From Robertkochia sediminum (GTDB lineage Bacteria; Bacteroidota; Bacteroidia; Flavobacteriales; Flavobacteriaceae), in the NCBI RefSeq assembly GCF_016786255.1, contig NZ_JADMKT010000067.1:310001-374000 (forward strand): DNA of 64,000 bases. Direction: 5' to 3'. Shown piece by piece: positions 27,494 through 36,379 of this stretch. How positions within the stretch are numbered: position 1 is the stretch's first letter; every line of letters begins with the position of its first letter. The notes beneath the pieces are model-generated. The model searched no databases. It had not been told where the DNA came from and saw only the letters and a program-made list of their open reading frames with translations. The position numbers and the translations under genes are program-made.

Positions 27494-28171
27494 ATGATGA
27501 ATAACCAACCAAAAGAACTGATCAAAACCGCAAGAGTCGCCGGGATCTGGTACCTGCTTATGGCCATTTCAGGTATTGTTGGATTTTTGATCCTGCACTC
27601 CAAGGTGTACAACGCCGACCCACAGCAAACCTTGAACAACCTGATGGAGGCAACTTCTATGGCCCGGCTGCGACTGCTCATGGAATTTATGATCATCTTA
27701 TCTCAGGCCCTTACCGCGGTGTGGTTCTATAAACTATTTAAAGACATCAATAACACCGCTGCCCTCGCTACCGGAATATGGGGTACGGTCAATACGGTGA
27801 TCATTACGGTGAGTGCCATTGCCATGGCAGCTGCCATTAAGATCGCTCTTTCGGATCATCCGGAAGCCGATAAGGTCTTGGTCATCGACCTGCTCACCAA
27901 CCTGATCCGGGGAGCCTGGGGTGTTGGCGGACTCTTTTTCGGGATGTGGCTGCTTCCGTTGGGATATATCGTGACCAGTTCCGGAAGAATGCCTGTTTGG
28001 CTGGGGCGGACTCTCATTTTGGGAGGTGTAGGTTACCTCCTGAGTACTTTTATTGCCTACGCCGGAGTTTCCGGATCGTGGGAGAGTAGCCTGACCATTC
28101 CTGCTACCATCGGAGAGTTCTGGATGATCGGGTATTTACTGATCTTTGGAATACGTCCTGAAAAAGAATAA
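27494..28171 (+). CDS. DUF4386 integral membrane protein
   Basis: 225 residues with six hydrophobic helices. The N-terminal ARVAGIWYLLMAISGIVGF is characteristic of DUF4386, as are ALTAVWFYKLFKDINNTAAL and GGLFFGMWLLPLGYIV. Function of the family is unknown. The stop overlaps the A of a following ATG, and the methyltransferase starts 4 bp later, so the two genes are translationally close. Two consecutive ATG codons are available (27494 and 27497). Confidence 0.88.
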   Translation: MMNNQPKELIKTARVAGIWYLLMAISGIVGFLILHSKVYNADPQQTLNNLMEATSMARLRLLMEFMIILSQALTAVWFYKLFKDINNTAALATGIWGTVNTVIITVSAIAMAAAIKIALSDHPEADKVLVIDLLTNLIRGAWGVGGLFFGMWLLPLGYIVTSSGRMPVWLGRTLILGGVGYLLSTFIAYAGVSGSWESSLTIPATIGEFWMIGYLLIFGIRPEKE

Positions 28172-28175
28172 TGGA

Positions 28176-28823
28176 ATGAATACAGAAGATCACTACAGGG
28201 AAACTCATGCTACCTGGGACAGTATAGCCGGTCCCTATGAGGAGCTGTTTATGGATCTGCCGATCTACGATCAAACCTATGTGCAGTTTTGTGAGCTTTT
28301 GCCTCATGCCAAAGCATCGGTACTGGAATTGGGATGCGGCCCGGGGAATATTGCCCGGCGCCTGTTGGAAATACATCCCGACCTGGATATCCTGGCCACC
28401 GATGTGGCACAGAACATGATCGACCTGGCCAGGAAGAACAATCCCTCGATCAGGACGCAATTATTAGACTGTCGGTATTTGGATAGCCTTAGCGGGTCAT
28501 TTGATGGGGTCGTTTGCGGATTCACCATTCCCTATCTTGCTGCTGAAGATGTGGCTAACCTGATCGCGCATTGCAGCAGGTTGTTGAATCCCCGGGGTGT
28601 ATTGTATCTGAGTTTTGTGCCGGGGTCGAATGACCGCTCCGGATTTATTTCCGGGAGTACCGGACAGCGCACCTATTTTTATTACCACGACCGGGAGACG
28701 GTAAAAGAGCAGCTCATACAAAATGGCTTTAACAGGATCACTGAGGAGGAGATTATTTATGAAAGAGCAGGAGGGGCGATTGAAACTCACCTTGTTGTGC
28801 ATGCTCAAAAAAATACCCTTTAA
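28176..28823 (+). CDS. Class I SAM-dependent methyltransferase
   Basis: 215 residues. The SAM-binding Rossmann motif I is VLELGCGPGNIARRLLE, motif II ILATDVAQNMIDLAR (acidic Asp for the ribose), and the post-I region LDCRYLDSL. The motif IV region is FDGVVCGFTIPYL. Start placed at 28176 (MNTEDHYRETHATWDSIA), which fits family N-termini and lies just after the DUF4386 stop. The substrate cannot be told; the closest general group is UbiE/COQ5-like small-molecule methyltransferases. Confidence 0.9.
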   Translation: MNTEDHYRETHATWDSIAGPYEELFMDLPIYDQTYVQFCELLPHAKASVLELGCGPGNIARRLLEIHPDLDILATDVAQNMIDLARKNNPSIRTQLLDCRYLDSLSGSFDGVVCGFTIPYLAAEDVANLIAHCSRLLNPRGVLYLSFVPGSNDRSGFISGSTGQRTYFYYHDRETVKEQLIQNGFNRITEEEIIYERAGGAIETHLVVHAQKNTL

Positions 28824-28968
28824 GCTATCCGAATAACTTTTACTTTTCGATCATGATGAAGTACTTAGCATGATTGCGTATATTGTAGCGTCATAGAAAC
28901 ATTGTTTCAGGAAGAACTCTTGACCTGCAGCTTCCTTTGGTTAGCGGTCGAGGAATTGTATAGCATAA

Positions 28969-29958
28969 ATGAAATACTTCTCCATACATCTGTATCGAAA
29001 AATGCTCAATTGCGCCATCGCAGAGGGCATGTCGCGGGAAGATTTTACGGACCTGCCTACCCCCATTAACGCTATGGATCATTTGCAGGTGGTCGCAGCC
29101 GAAGAATTTCTTTCCCTCCATGAGCTTCTCGATGAAAAACTGGGACCCGGATTTGGTGTAAGGGTCGGACAGCAAATGAAGATCGACGATTACGGGGTGT
29201 TGGGTTTGTCATGGCGAACCTGCTCTTGGGTAGGAGAGATCTTTGAAAGGAGTGAGCGCTATTTTAAATTGCTCTCGAATACCTTTGCCTGGACGATACG
29301 CGAGGAGGGTGATATTTCCCGGATCTTACTGAACAGAGAAGCCCATCGCAGGGGTATGGAGTTGTCTACAGAAGCCAGCTTGTCGGCTACGGTCGTGGTA
29401 CTCCAGGCGATGACTGAGAAAGAAATCCTTCCTGTTGAGGTGACCTTTAAACACGGTCCGCCAATAGACCTTTCCAGCTTTACCCGTGCTTTTAAATGTG
29501 CTGTACGCTTCAATGAGCCGCAGTACAGTATTAGTTATCAAACTGCAGATCTGAAACTTAGGACAGCCAAGGCCGATGCCAGTATAAACCATTACTTATT
29601 AAAACAGGTCGATGAGAAAACCAAAGGGATCAAAATTCCCGGGAATAGTCTTCTTCGCGATGTAGAAGCCCTGATCCGGGACGGCCTCCCTACAGGTATA
29701 CCGAGTGTAGATCATATCAGTGATCTGCTGGCGATGAGCAAAAGAACCCTGACCCGTCGACTGTCGGACGAAGGTGTAACCTATCGCGACCTGATCAGAA
29801 AAGCTCAGGAGGCTATCGCGAAAGAAAAACTAAGGGAAGCCGAACTTAGTATAGGAGAGATCGCCTTCCTCACCGGGTTTTCCGAACAAAGCGCCTTCAA
29901 CCGCGCCTTCAAGAAATGGACGGGCCAGACACCCACCGACCTCCGCAAGAACAGCTAG
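28969..29958 (+). CDS. AraC-family regulator with N-terminal arabinose-binding-like domain
   Basis: 329 residues, soluble. The N-terminal ~200 residues match the OruR/ArgR-type ligand domain (VRVGQQMKIDDYGVLGLSWRTCSWVGEIFERSERYFKLLSN), with the GLSWRTC and LSATVV blocks. The C-terminal AraC HTH is complete: SVDHISDLLAMSKRTLTRRLSDEGVTYRDLI and ELSIGEIAFLTGFSEQSAFNRAFKKWTGQTP. It precedes a plus-strand set (cytochrome-like, DUF1772, NmrA) that is its likely target. The partial gene at the right edge of the window (63424) is a clear paralogue, matching from the first residue. Confidence 0.94.
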   Translation: MKYFSIHLYRKMLNCAIAEGMSREDFTDLPTPINAMDHLQVVAAEEFLSLHELLDEKLGPGFGVRVGQQMKIDDYGVLGLSWRTCSWVGEIFERSERYFKLLSNTFAWTIREEGDISRILLNREAHRRGMELSTEASLSATVVVLQAMTEKEILPVEVTFKHGPPIDLSSFTRAFKCAVRFNEPQYSISYQTADLKLRTAKADASINHYLLKQVDEKTKGIKIPGNSLLRDVEALIRDGLPTGIPSVDHISDLLAMSKRTLTRRLSDEGVTYRDLIRKAQEAIAKEKLREAELSIGEIAFLTGFSEQSAFNRAFKKWTGQTPTDLRKNS

Positions 29959-30055
29959 ATCTTCCAATTGGCGTAAAATGTCAAATCATTGACCAATAGG
30001 GTCAAAAATCAAAGCCTTTATCCTCAGACCTTTGCTTCATCAAAGTAATAAACTA

Positions 30056-30418
30056 ATGATGACGTTAGCACTGGTTAAAATGATCACCGTATTCATAACC
30101 TCCCTGGTTACCCTGAGTGCCGCTCCGCAATTACAGGATCCCATCCGGGGAGAAAATCAGATCGTAGCCTCTTTCTATGAGGAAACTCCGGAAGTGTTTT
30201 CCATTTTAGACCATAAGTGTAATGTATGTCATAAAAGACGCAATCGAAGACGTGTCTTTACCCCGGAAAATATGGGGAGTTATAAAAACGAAATATACAC
30301 GCAGGTATTTGTAAAGAAAAGGATGCCTAAGGGCAACAGCATACGGCTTACTACTAAAGAACAACAAGAATTACTAACGTGGATAAGCTCCACCAAAATT
30401 GAACGTCATGGAATTTAA
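30056..30418 (+). CDS. Small exported single-haem c-type cytochrome-like protein
   Basis: 120 residues from the ATG at 30056. An N-terminal hydrophobic segment (ALVKMITVFITSLVTLSAAP) should direct export. One haem c motif CNVCH occurs in ILDHKCNVCHKRRNRRR, and a Met that could be the distal ligand lies in VFVKKRMPKGNSIRLT, followed by TTKEQQELLTWISS, the ending typical of mono-haem cytochrome domains. The very basic stretch right after the haem site is unusual. The stop overlaps the start of the DUF1772 gene by 11 bp. A role in electron transfer is inferred from motif only. Confidence 0.78.
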   Translation: MMTLALVKMITVFITSLVTLSAAPQLQDPIRGENQIVASFYEETPEVFSILDHKCNVCHKRRNRRRVFTPENMGSYKNEIYTQVFVKKRMPKGNSIRLTTKEQQELLTWISSTKIERHGI

Positions 30419-30902
30419 TTTTAAACTCAGCGTATTACTTATTGGGATTCTGTTCACCGGATTAACAGCGGGCTTGTGTTTTACCTGGTCCAATGCGATA
30501 ACTCCCGGAATAGGACGGTTGGATGACCTCACTTTTCTGAGATCGTTCCAGGCCATGAACCGGGCCATTATCAATCCTTCCTTTTTAGCGGTATTCTTTA
30601 TGCCGGCTTTGTTGCTGTTCGCTAACGCCTACCTGTATCGAAATGCCGACCCTAAGGTGTTCTGGTCTTTTTTGATCGCAGCGATACTGTTCTTCGTAGG
30701 TATTGGATTGATCACGGTCTTTAAGAATGTACCCCTCAATGAACTCCTTGAACATACTGTGCTGGAAGAACTCACCGATATCCGCTTAAAGGAATTAAGG
30801 ACAAAGTTTGAAGCTCCGTGGAATCGCTGGCATATGATGCGCACGATCAGTTCCACAACGGCATTTCTGTTATTGATCATCGGACTGATCTATACAAAAT
30901 AG
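30408..30902 (+). CDS. DUF1772 (anthrone oxygenase-like) membrane protein
   Basis: 164 residues from the ATG at 30408, which overlaps the end of the cytochrome-like gene and implies translational coupling. It has four hydrophobic helices and the DUF1772 pattern: TAGLCFTWSNAITPGIGRL, FLRSFQAMNRAIINPSF, and a C-terminal WNRWHMMRTISSTTAFLLLIIG. Fungal relatives act as anthrone oxygenases; bacterial members are uncharacterised. It lies upstream of an NmrA-like oxidoreductase and downstream of an AraC regulator. Confidence 0.9.
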   Translation: MEFNFKLSVLLIGILFTGLTAGLCFTWSNAITPGIGRLDDLTFLRSFQAMNRAIINPSFLAVFFMPALLLFANAYLYRNADPKVFWSFLIAAILFFVGIGLITVFKNVPLNELLEHTVLEELTDIRLKELRTKFEAPWNRWHMMRTISSTTAFLLLIIGLIYTK

Positions 30903-31005
30903 AACAGCCATTTTCAAAAGATCACAGAACAAATCGTTTCAAAAGAATTTTATAAAGACTTCAGAAAGCTGGAGTACCATACTCATCAATTAAATACCAT
31001 AAATT

Positions 31006-31848
31006 ATGAAAACAGAGAACATTTTAATTATCGGAGGAACCGGGAAGACCGGTAGTCGAGTAGCGCAAAATTTAAGAAGAGAAGGTCACAACGTAAGGGT
31101 CGTGGGAAGAAGAACGGTCCCGGCATTCGATTGGGAACACCCGGAAACCTACGATGCTGCTTTAATTGGGATCGACAGGGCATATATCGTTTACTACCCG
31201 GATCTTGCGGTGCCCGGAGCGAGAGACGCGATCAGCACCCTTACAGCGAAAGCCCTGAAAGCAGGTTTGGAGAAAGTGGTCTTACTCTCGGGGAAAGGGG
31301 AGAAAGAAGCCGAGGCTTGTGAGGCAATTGTTGCCCATTCAGGACTTAACTATACCCTGGTGCGAGCTTCCTGGTTCAATCAGAACTTTAGTGAGGGGGC
31401 CTTTTTGGAATCGGTGCTTAACGGCGCGGTTGCTCTTCCTATGCCGGAGGCGGAGATCCCGTTTGTCGATGCCGATGATATTGCCGATGTGGTAACCAAG
31501 GTATTGGTAGACGATAGTTACAACGGTCAAACCATTACGGTAACAGGTCCGGAAAAATTAACTTTTAAGGAAGTGGTAGGTATGATGGCAGAAGCTTCCG
31601 GGAAAGACATCGCATACATCCCTGTTTCCATAGAAGATTTTAAGCAGGGTATGCGGGATGCCGGCCTTCCCGATGACTATGTTTGGTTATTCGGCTACCT
31701 GTTTAAAGACGTATTGGGGAATCCGGAAAATCAGGAGGTGTCGGATGATGTCGCTAAGGTGTTGGGCAGACCACCTGTCTCATTTGAAAGCTATGCCGAA
31801 AAGGTTGCAGCCACGGGACTCTGGAATACCCCGGTCACCGCAAAATAA
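31006..31848 (+). CDS. NmrA-like NAD(P)-binding protein
   Basis: 280 residues. The N-terminal Rossmann motif is ILIIGGTGKTGSRVAQNL, followed by a basic segment that would favour NADP (VRVVGRRTVPAFDW). Later segments follow the NmrA/HSCARG layout: VVLLSGKGEKEAE, YTLVRASWFNQNF, DADDIADVVTKVLVDD and ITVTGPEKLTFKEVV. No YxxxK catalytic pair typical of classical short-chain dehydrogenases is evident, as is usual for this group. It probably completes the AraC-controlled set at 28969-31848. Members act as redox sensors or quinone/azo reductases. Confidence 0.9.
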   Translation: MKTENILIIGGTGKTGSRVAQNLRREGHNVRVVGRRTVPAFDWEHPETYDAALIGIDRAYIVYYPDLAVPGARDAISTLTAKALKAGLEKVVLLSGKGEKEAEACEAIVAHSGLNYTLVRASWFNQNFSEGAFLESVLNGAVALPMPEAEIPFVDADDIADVVTKVLVDDSYNGQTITVTGPEKLTFKEVVGMMAEASGKDIAYIPVSIEDFKQGMRDAGLPDDYVWLFGYLFKDVLGNPENQEVSDDVAKVLGRPPVSFESYAEKVAATGLWNTPVTAK

Positions 31849-31863
31849 TAACTGGTTTAACCC

Positions 31864-31902
31864 ACTCCTCCTTACCTCATTACTCCTGAGGTTTGGGGGA
31901 GT
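31864..31902 (+). terminator. Hairpin, possible terminator after the NmrA-like gene
   Basis: Two stacked stems ACTCC/GGAGT (31864-31868 and 31898-31902) and ACCTCA/TGAGGT (31874-31879 and 31887-31892) lie 15 bp past the stop codon. The T tract is weak, so termination is only likely. Confidence 0.5.
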
Positions 31903-31948
31903 CGTTTAAATGTCACACCTTTATGCAAACAACAATAAATAAAGGCTC

Positions 31949-32572
31949 ATGACAGGCCCGGATAAAAACACAAAATTCCCGCTGGAGCATTACAACAGGC
32001 TCTGCTTTTTAAAGAACGTGGTTAAGAATCCGAACATCATCGTTGGGGATTACACCTATTACGACGACTTTGAGAATGTGGAAAATTTTGAGAAGAACGT
32101 CAAATACCACTTTGATTTTACGGGCGATAAACTGATCATCGGGAAGTTTTGTATGATCGCTTCAGATGTGAAGTTTATTATGAATGGGGCCAATCATTTA
32201 ACTGAGGCCATATCGACCTATCCCTTTGCCATTTTCGGCAACGGCTGGGAAAACGCCATGGAAGGAAAGTCGTATCCGTCAAAAGGAGACATTAATATTG
32301 GCAATGATGTGTGGATAGGCTATAACGCCACCATCATGGCGGGGGTCACCATAGGCGACGGGGCTATTATTGCCACCAATGCCACGGTAGTCAAAGACGT
32401 TGCGCCCTATACCGTTGTTGGGGGCAATCCGGCCCGGGAAATTAAAAAACGCTTTTCGCCCGAGGTCATCGAAAGACTCCTGGAACTGCAGTGGTGGGAC
32501 TGGGATATCGAAAAGATCAGCAGAAATGTGCAACATCTTACGGGGAATGATCTAGATAAGATCGTAGAATAA
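31949..32572 (+). CDS. Vat/CatB-type xenobiotic O-acetyltransferase
   Basis: 207 residues. The N-terminal block [13 protein letters not shown], then [31 protein letters not shown] with the catalytic-type His, then TYPFAIFG and W(E/D), is the pattern of Vat streptogramin acetyltransferases and CatB chloramphenicol acetyltransferases. The left-handed beta helix follows ([37 protein letters not shown]) with the acetyl-CoA-binding [12 protein letters not shown]. Drug modification is a family property; here the substrate is unknown and the gene looks chromosomal, not mobile. Single gene behind a hairpin. Confidence 0.9.
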   Translation: MTGPDKNTKFPLEHYNRLCFLKNVVKNPNIIVGDYTYYDDFENVENFEKNVKYHFDFTGDKLIIGKFCMIASDVKFIMNGANHLTEAISTYPFAIFGNGWENAMEGKSYPSKGDINIGNDVWIGYNATIMAGVTIGDGAIIATNATVVKDVAPYTVVGGNPAREIKKRFSPEVIERLLELQWWDWDIEKISRNVQHLTGNDLDKIVE

Positions 32573-32854
32573 CCCGGGCATAGCTACCCGGCTGTTGGCT
32601 TGCCGCGGTCTTGAAGCAAATAACCTCACTATCGCTCGTCGTCACGAGATCCCTTATCAGAAGTCCGATGGAACCTGGAAATTCATGTGGTGGTTATAGC
32701 CCGTAAACTGTAGAGCATCATCGATATCTTTTGAATCCAAAGAACCATAGGGTATTAAATGATCTCAGTAATCCAGGGTAAAAAGGATATTTATTGTAAT
32801 CCGGACGACTCGGGAGAAGGGTGATTTCACTACCGCTTTAACGAACTTTGTTTT

Positions 32855-33409
32855 TCAGGGTGCCTTATTAAACACAGACCTGGAGAAAATAAACCAGCTT
32901 TTCCCCTGGTCGGTAGTGCCTTCAACCAAATGTGTGAACGAGCGTTCTGTTATGTCTTTGTATGTTAATCGAAAGTGCAGGTGTTTACCGTCTTCAGTTT
33001 TAACAGGGAGGTCTGAGCTTAGATTGTCAAATACCAGCGCATTGTTCGTCCACCCACCTAGGTAAATATCCATAAGGCCATATTCTTTATCCATGGCCGA
33101 GAGCTTGAACTTTTTGGCCTTGCTGTCAAATCCTATAAAGGTGATCATGTTGATCGTTCCAAAGGGAGTTAGAAATTTGGTCCTTTCAGAAACAAACCTA
33201 CCATCGTGCTCCAATGCCCCCGTAGATTTTGTGGTTCCGAGAAGCTTCCATGTATCGTTCTCCCGGGCAAAATTACGTACTTCCCAGGTGCCGGATAAAA
33301 AATGCAACGATGCAGTAGTATCTGTTTCAGTCTGTGCGTAGGTGCCGGAAGTGAATGCCATACACACCAGGATGGCTGTGATATGTACCATTTGGTGTAA
33401 TTGTTTCAT
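32855..33409 (-). CDS. Secreted lipocalin-like protein (DUF1579-like)
   Basis: 184 residues from the ATG at 33407-33409 (MKQLHQMVHITAI), giving a clear signal peptide (ILVCMAFTSGTYAQ). The mature part reads like a small beta barrel: LHFLSGTWEVRNFARENDTWKLLGTTKSTGALEHDGRFVSERT, then MITFIGFDSKAKKFKLSAMDKEYG and a C-terminal strand SWFIFSRSVF. The LSGTWEV opening and alternating pattern suggest the DUF1579/nitrobindin-like group. No ligand residue can be named. It is divergent from the membrane AraC gene at 33577, which may regulate it. Confidence 0.75.
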   Translation of the reverse strand: MKQLHQMVHITAILVCMAFTSGTYAQTETDTTASLHFLSGTWEVRNFARENDTWKLLGTTKSTGALEHDGRFVSERTKFLTPFGTINMITFIGFDSKAKKFKLSAMDKEYGLMDIYLGGWTNNALVFDNLSSDLPVKTEDGKHLHFRLTYKDITERSFTHLVEGTTDQGKSWFIFSRSVFNKAP

Positions 33410-33576
33410 AATGCAGGTGTCTTTAATTTGCAATAGCTCGTATGACGAAGGTACCCTAAGTTGATCTTTACAGGGTTCTGATATTTGAAAGATCGTAAAT
33501 TAGAACCATATGTTGGTTGCGGATCGGTGGGAGTGTTCTTGAATTATTCATATTAGTTTTATACTTTGCCCACCCT

Positions 33577-34632
33577 ATGGGGGTTCTCAATACATTACAA
33601 ATAATCGCTGCCTTTAATTTTTTCCTGATAGGGTCGCTCATCTTGCTGAATAAGAAAGTAGTTACCTATAGCGTAAAATTGCTAGGGGTATTCCTGGTCG
33701 CTAAGGGAATTACCCTGTTCACCAATTTGGTGTACATCATGCAATGGCCGGTTCCCCGAGCATTGGTCCTGATCCTATCTTCGGCTCTGTTCGTATATGC
33801 ACCATTTTTGTACTTCTTTGCACGCTACCTGGTGCACAGAACCGTGGTAGACCTGCGTAAAGACTGGCTTCATTTTATACCCTTTGGCGCGTATCTCTTA
33901 TTCAACCTTATCCAGGCCGTTGCCCCTTTTCAAAGTATGGTTGCCGATTATGTGATCACAGCGTCGTACTACCTGCAGGCGGTGACCTATACCCTGTTTG
34001 CCTTCAGGCTTATGCATAATAAGGGCGATAACTCCAAAAGTCACTATTGGTTAAAGAACCTCTTATTGTCGTTTCTGGTGGTTTGGTTCATGTTCCTCTT
34101 TGAGGTTGTTTTCGGCTTAGCGGGGAATGCGGACATGGCCTTGTTGTTTAAAACCCTGGGGGTACTAAGTATTTTAATACTCGCCAACCTCACCCTGGTT
34201 ATTGCGATCTATTCTCCGGAACTCTTTTTTAAAGGATTGCGGGTGATCAAAAAGGCGAATGTTGAGAATGCGATAGTGACGGAAGGCAACTATAATCGCA
34301 TGTTGTCTTTAATAGCAGAGAAGGCCCTTTATACCGATCCTCAGTTAAAATTGGCCGACCTTGCCAATGCCATGGGACTCTCGGAGCGCAATACCTCATT
34401 GATCATTAAAACATTCCACAAGGGGAATTTTCCCGATTTCCTGAACTCCTTTAGGATAGAGGAGGCCAAAAGGCTGTTCGTTGAGAAGCAAGACGAGCTT
34501 ACCATTTCAGAAGTGCTGTACGATGTCGGATTTAACAGTAAATCTGTTTTTAATACCCTTTTTAAAAAGAAGGTGGGCATGACCCCTACCCAGTTCAAAA
34601 AAAGTCACGCCGAACGATACTCCGCGAGCTGA
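33577..34632 (+). CDS. Membrane-embedded AraC-family regulator
   Basis: 351 residues from the ATG at 33577 (MGVLNTLQIIAAFNFF). About seven hydrophobic helices occupy the first ~220 residues, then a cytosolic AraC HTH: LKLADLANAMGLSERNTSLIIKTFHKGNFPDFLNSFRIEEAKRL and LTISEVLYDVGFNSKSVFNTLFKKKVGMTP. This 7TM-AraC layout is typical of Bacteroidota and implies sensing at or in the membrane. An in-frame TTG further upstream (33517) is possible but less likely. Candidate targets are the divergent lipocalin-like gene and the lipoprotein genes downstream. Confidence 0.9.
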   Translation: MGVLNTLQIIAAFNFFLIGSLILLNKKVVTYSVKLLGVFLVAKGITLFTNLVYIMQWPVPRALVLILSSALFVYAPFLYFFARYLVHRTVVDLRKDWLHFIPFGAYLLFNLIQAVAPFQSMVADYVITASYYLQAVTYTLFAFRLMHNKGDNSKSHYWLKNLLLSFLVVWFMFLFEVVFGLAGNADMALLFKTLGVLSILILANLTLVIAIYSPELFFKGLRVIKKANVENAIVTEGNYNRMLSLIAEKALYTDPQLKLADLANAMGLSERNTSLIIKTFHKGNFPDFLNSFRIEEAKRLFVEKQDELTISEVLYDVGFNSKSVFNTLFKKKVGMTPTQFKKSHAERYSAS

Positions 34633-34753
34633 CCTTTTTTTCTGTTTCATTTGTTAAGGCCTGTTAAATACAGGTTCGGATAACCGCTTTTACGATAATC
34701 CGAACCCTGTAACCTGCTGTTGCTCATAGTTTAGCCGTCAAATCAATATAAAA

Positions 34754-35245
34754 ATGAAACTTATGAACTTTATGATGTATGGACTCATCTCCATGTTATT
34801 ACTGATCACCTGTGCCGATAAGCAGGTGGCAAAACCGGAAGTGTTTCGGTTTGGCCAAAGCCTGGCGGAAATTAAAGAACGGGTAGCCGCTTTTAGCGAT
34901 TCAGTTACCGTACGTCCGGAGGAAGAACTTCAACTACCAACTGCCAGAAAGTCTCAGGCCCAACTGGATGTTTACGGATTTATGTTTGCCGGGAAAAAGC
35001 GACATGTAGAGCTCATCTTTGCCGATGATCAACTGGACGTGGTTTGGATATTAACTGATGCTGAAGAAGAAAAACGATTTATCGACGCACTGAAAAAACA
35101 GTTTGGGGAACCAACCCATAAGAACGACATGTTCACCTTTTTTATTGATGATGGGGTAGCTGTAAGAAATCAGCCCCACGAGGTGTTGTTCATTTCCGAG
35201 CGATTAAAAGCCCCTTATAAACAATGGTTAAACGGTCAGGGATGA
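34754..35245 (+). CDS. Putative lipoprotein of unknown function
   Basis: 163 residues. A lipoprotein-like signal ends in LLLITCADK (Cys20). The mature part has a mixed alpha/beta look: FRFGQSLAEIKERVAAFSDSV, a variable stretch, then KRHVELIFADDQLDVVWILTDAEEEKRFIDALKKQFGEPTHKN and a C-terminal strand-rich end. The FGQSLAEIKER...FGEPT layout recalls small periplasmic proteins that follow a beta-lactamase-inhibitor-like fold, but I do not recognise a family. The next gene's ATG overlaps this stop (ATGA), so they are coupled. Confidence 0.7.
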   Translation: MKLMNFMMYGLISMLLLITCADKQVAKPEVFRFGQSLAEIKERVAAFSDSVTVRPEEELQLPTARKSQAQLDVYGFMFAGKKRHVELIFADDQLDVVWILTDAEEEKRFIDALKKQFGEPTHKNDMFTFFIDDGVAVRNQPHEVLFISERLKAPYKQWLNGQG

Positions 35246-36144
35246 AAAGGGTAATGTTTTATATACCACTGTTTTTGCTTGCAATTTTATCGGTAGGTTG
35301 CACAAGTGGTAAGGGCCCTTTTGCTGCTTATTCCGATGCAGTATCTCCTGAGAAATTAGGGGCCGGAACCTTTTCTGCAGATGGGGTGCAGTGGAACAAT
35401 GTTTACGTTGCCCAAACTGGGGAATGGTATTTTACAAAAATGGAAGCCTCTGCCTCTGTGATCCATAAGATGAATGAGGAGAACGGCACCTTCAGTCCTT
35501 CGGAAGCCCTGCCGTTTCCCGCCGGATCGCCCCACTCTGATGTATATGTGAATGAAGAAGGCAATACGATGTTGTTTTCTTCCCTTATGCCGGAGCATGC
35601 ACAGGATACGGTTACAGATTGGAATATCTGGATGTCGAAGCGGAAAGATGGTAGTTGGACCGCTCCAAAGCCTTTTTTTGATAAGCCAGTAGAGGGGAAT
35701 CAGTTTTACCCGTGGCTTACCGACAGTGGCAACCTCTATTTTGCGATCACCCCTCATGGGTCTTCGAACAGTGACCTCTATGTCGCCCCCTATGTTAACG
35801 GGGAATATAAGGCTCCGCGAGCACTGACCTCGGTGAATTCAGAACACCTGGAAGGCGATGCCTTCGTGGCCCCCGATGAATCGTATATGATCTTCGCAGC
35901 CTTTGACAGGCAGCAAAACCTGGGGAGATCAGACCTGTTCATCAGTTTTCGCAAGAAAGGCAGCTGGTCGGCCCCGGTCTGGTTGGGCGAAACCATCAAC
36001 TCTGAAGGATACGACGGGAGTCCGTTCGTAACTAAAGATGGCCGCTTCCTCATCTTTACGAGCAGCAGGGGGAGTACAGATGAGAACACCTTCTTTAATC
36101 ATTATATCATACCGCTGGAGATAGATAAATACCGATCCAAATGA
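35242..36144 (+). CDS. Lipoprotein with TolB/PD40-like beta-propeller repeats
   Basis: 300 residues from the ATG at 35242, which overlaps the previous stop. A lipoprotein signal ends at SVGC (Cys20). The mature part is built of PD40/WD40-like units: SDVYVNEEGNTMLFSS, QFYPWLTDSGNLYFAI, DAFVAPDESYMIFAA and SPFVTKDGRFLIFTS, with intervening NIWMSKRKDGSWTAPKPF-type strands. This is the usual flavobacterial PD40-only lipoprotein; it may bind peptidoglycan-associated or polymer ligands. It forms a two-gene unit with the lipoprotein upstream. Confidence 0.85.
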   Translation: MKRVMFYIPLFLLAILSVGCTSGKGPFAAYSDAVSPEKLGAGTFSADGVQWNNVYVAQTGEWYFTKMEASASVIHKMNEENGTFSPSEALPFPAGSPHSDVYVNEEGNTMLFSSLMPEHAQDTVTDWNIWMSKRKDGSWTAPKPFFDKPVEGNQFYPWLTDSGNLYFAITPHGSSNSDLYVAPYVNGEYKAPRALTSVNSEHLEGDAFVAPDESYMIFAAFDRQQNLGRSDLFISFRKKGSWSAPVWLGETINSEGYDGSPFVTKDGRFLIFTSSRGSTDENTFFNHYIIPLEIDKYRSK

Positions 36145-36202
36145 TCATAGTTCATCCTTAGTTCAGAGAATTACAAAATGCGGCTCCTGCCTCGGTTAGG
36201 AC

Positions 36203-36237
36203 GGGGTGGATCGAGGCAAGGTCTCGAGACGGGATGG
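36203..36237. repeat. Short interspersed hairpin repeat, copy 1
   Basis: A 7-bp stem (36211-36217 with 36221-36227, loop AAG) lies between GGGGT on the left and GACGGGATGG on the right. The copy at 55923-55956 has the same flanks, with compensatory changes in the stem. The surrounding 235-bp gap has no gene. Confidence 0.6.
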
Positions 36238-36379
36238 GTTGTTCTCAGCTCGAATAAAACGGCTCGTAAAACACGACTAAAATGGTTCTGATTCGTGATT
36301 CAGCAAAGATCAGAACCCCTGGATCAGGCAGACCGGCTAGGTTTGCTTCAACATCATAAATCCTAAAAAACGAACGAAT

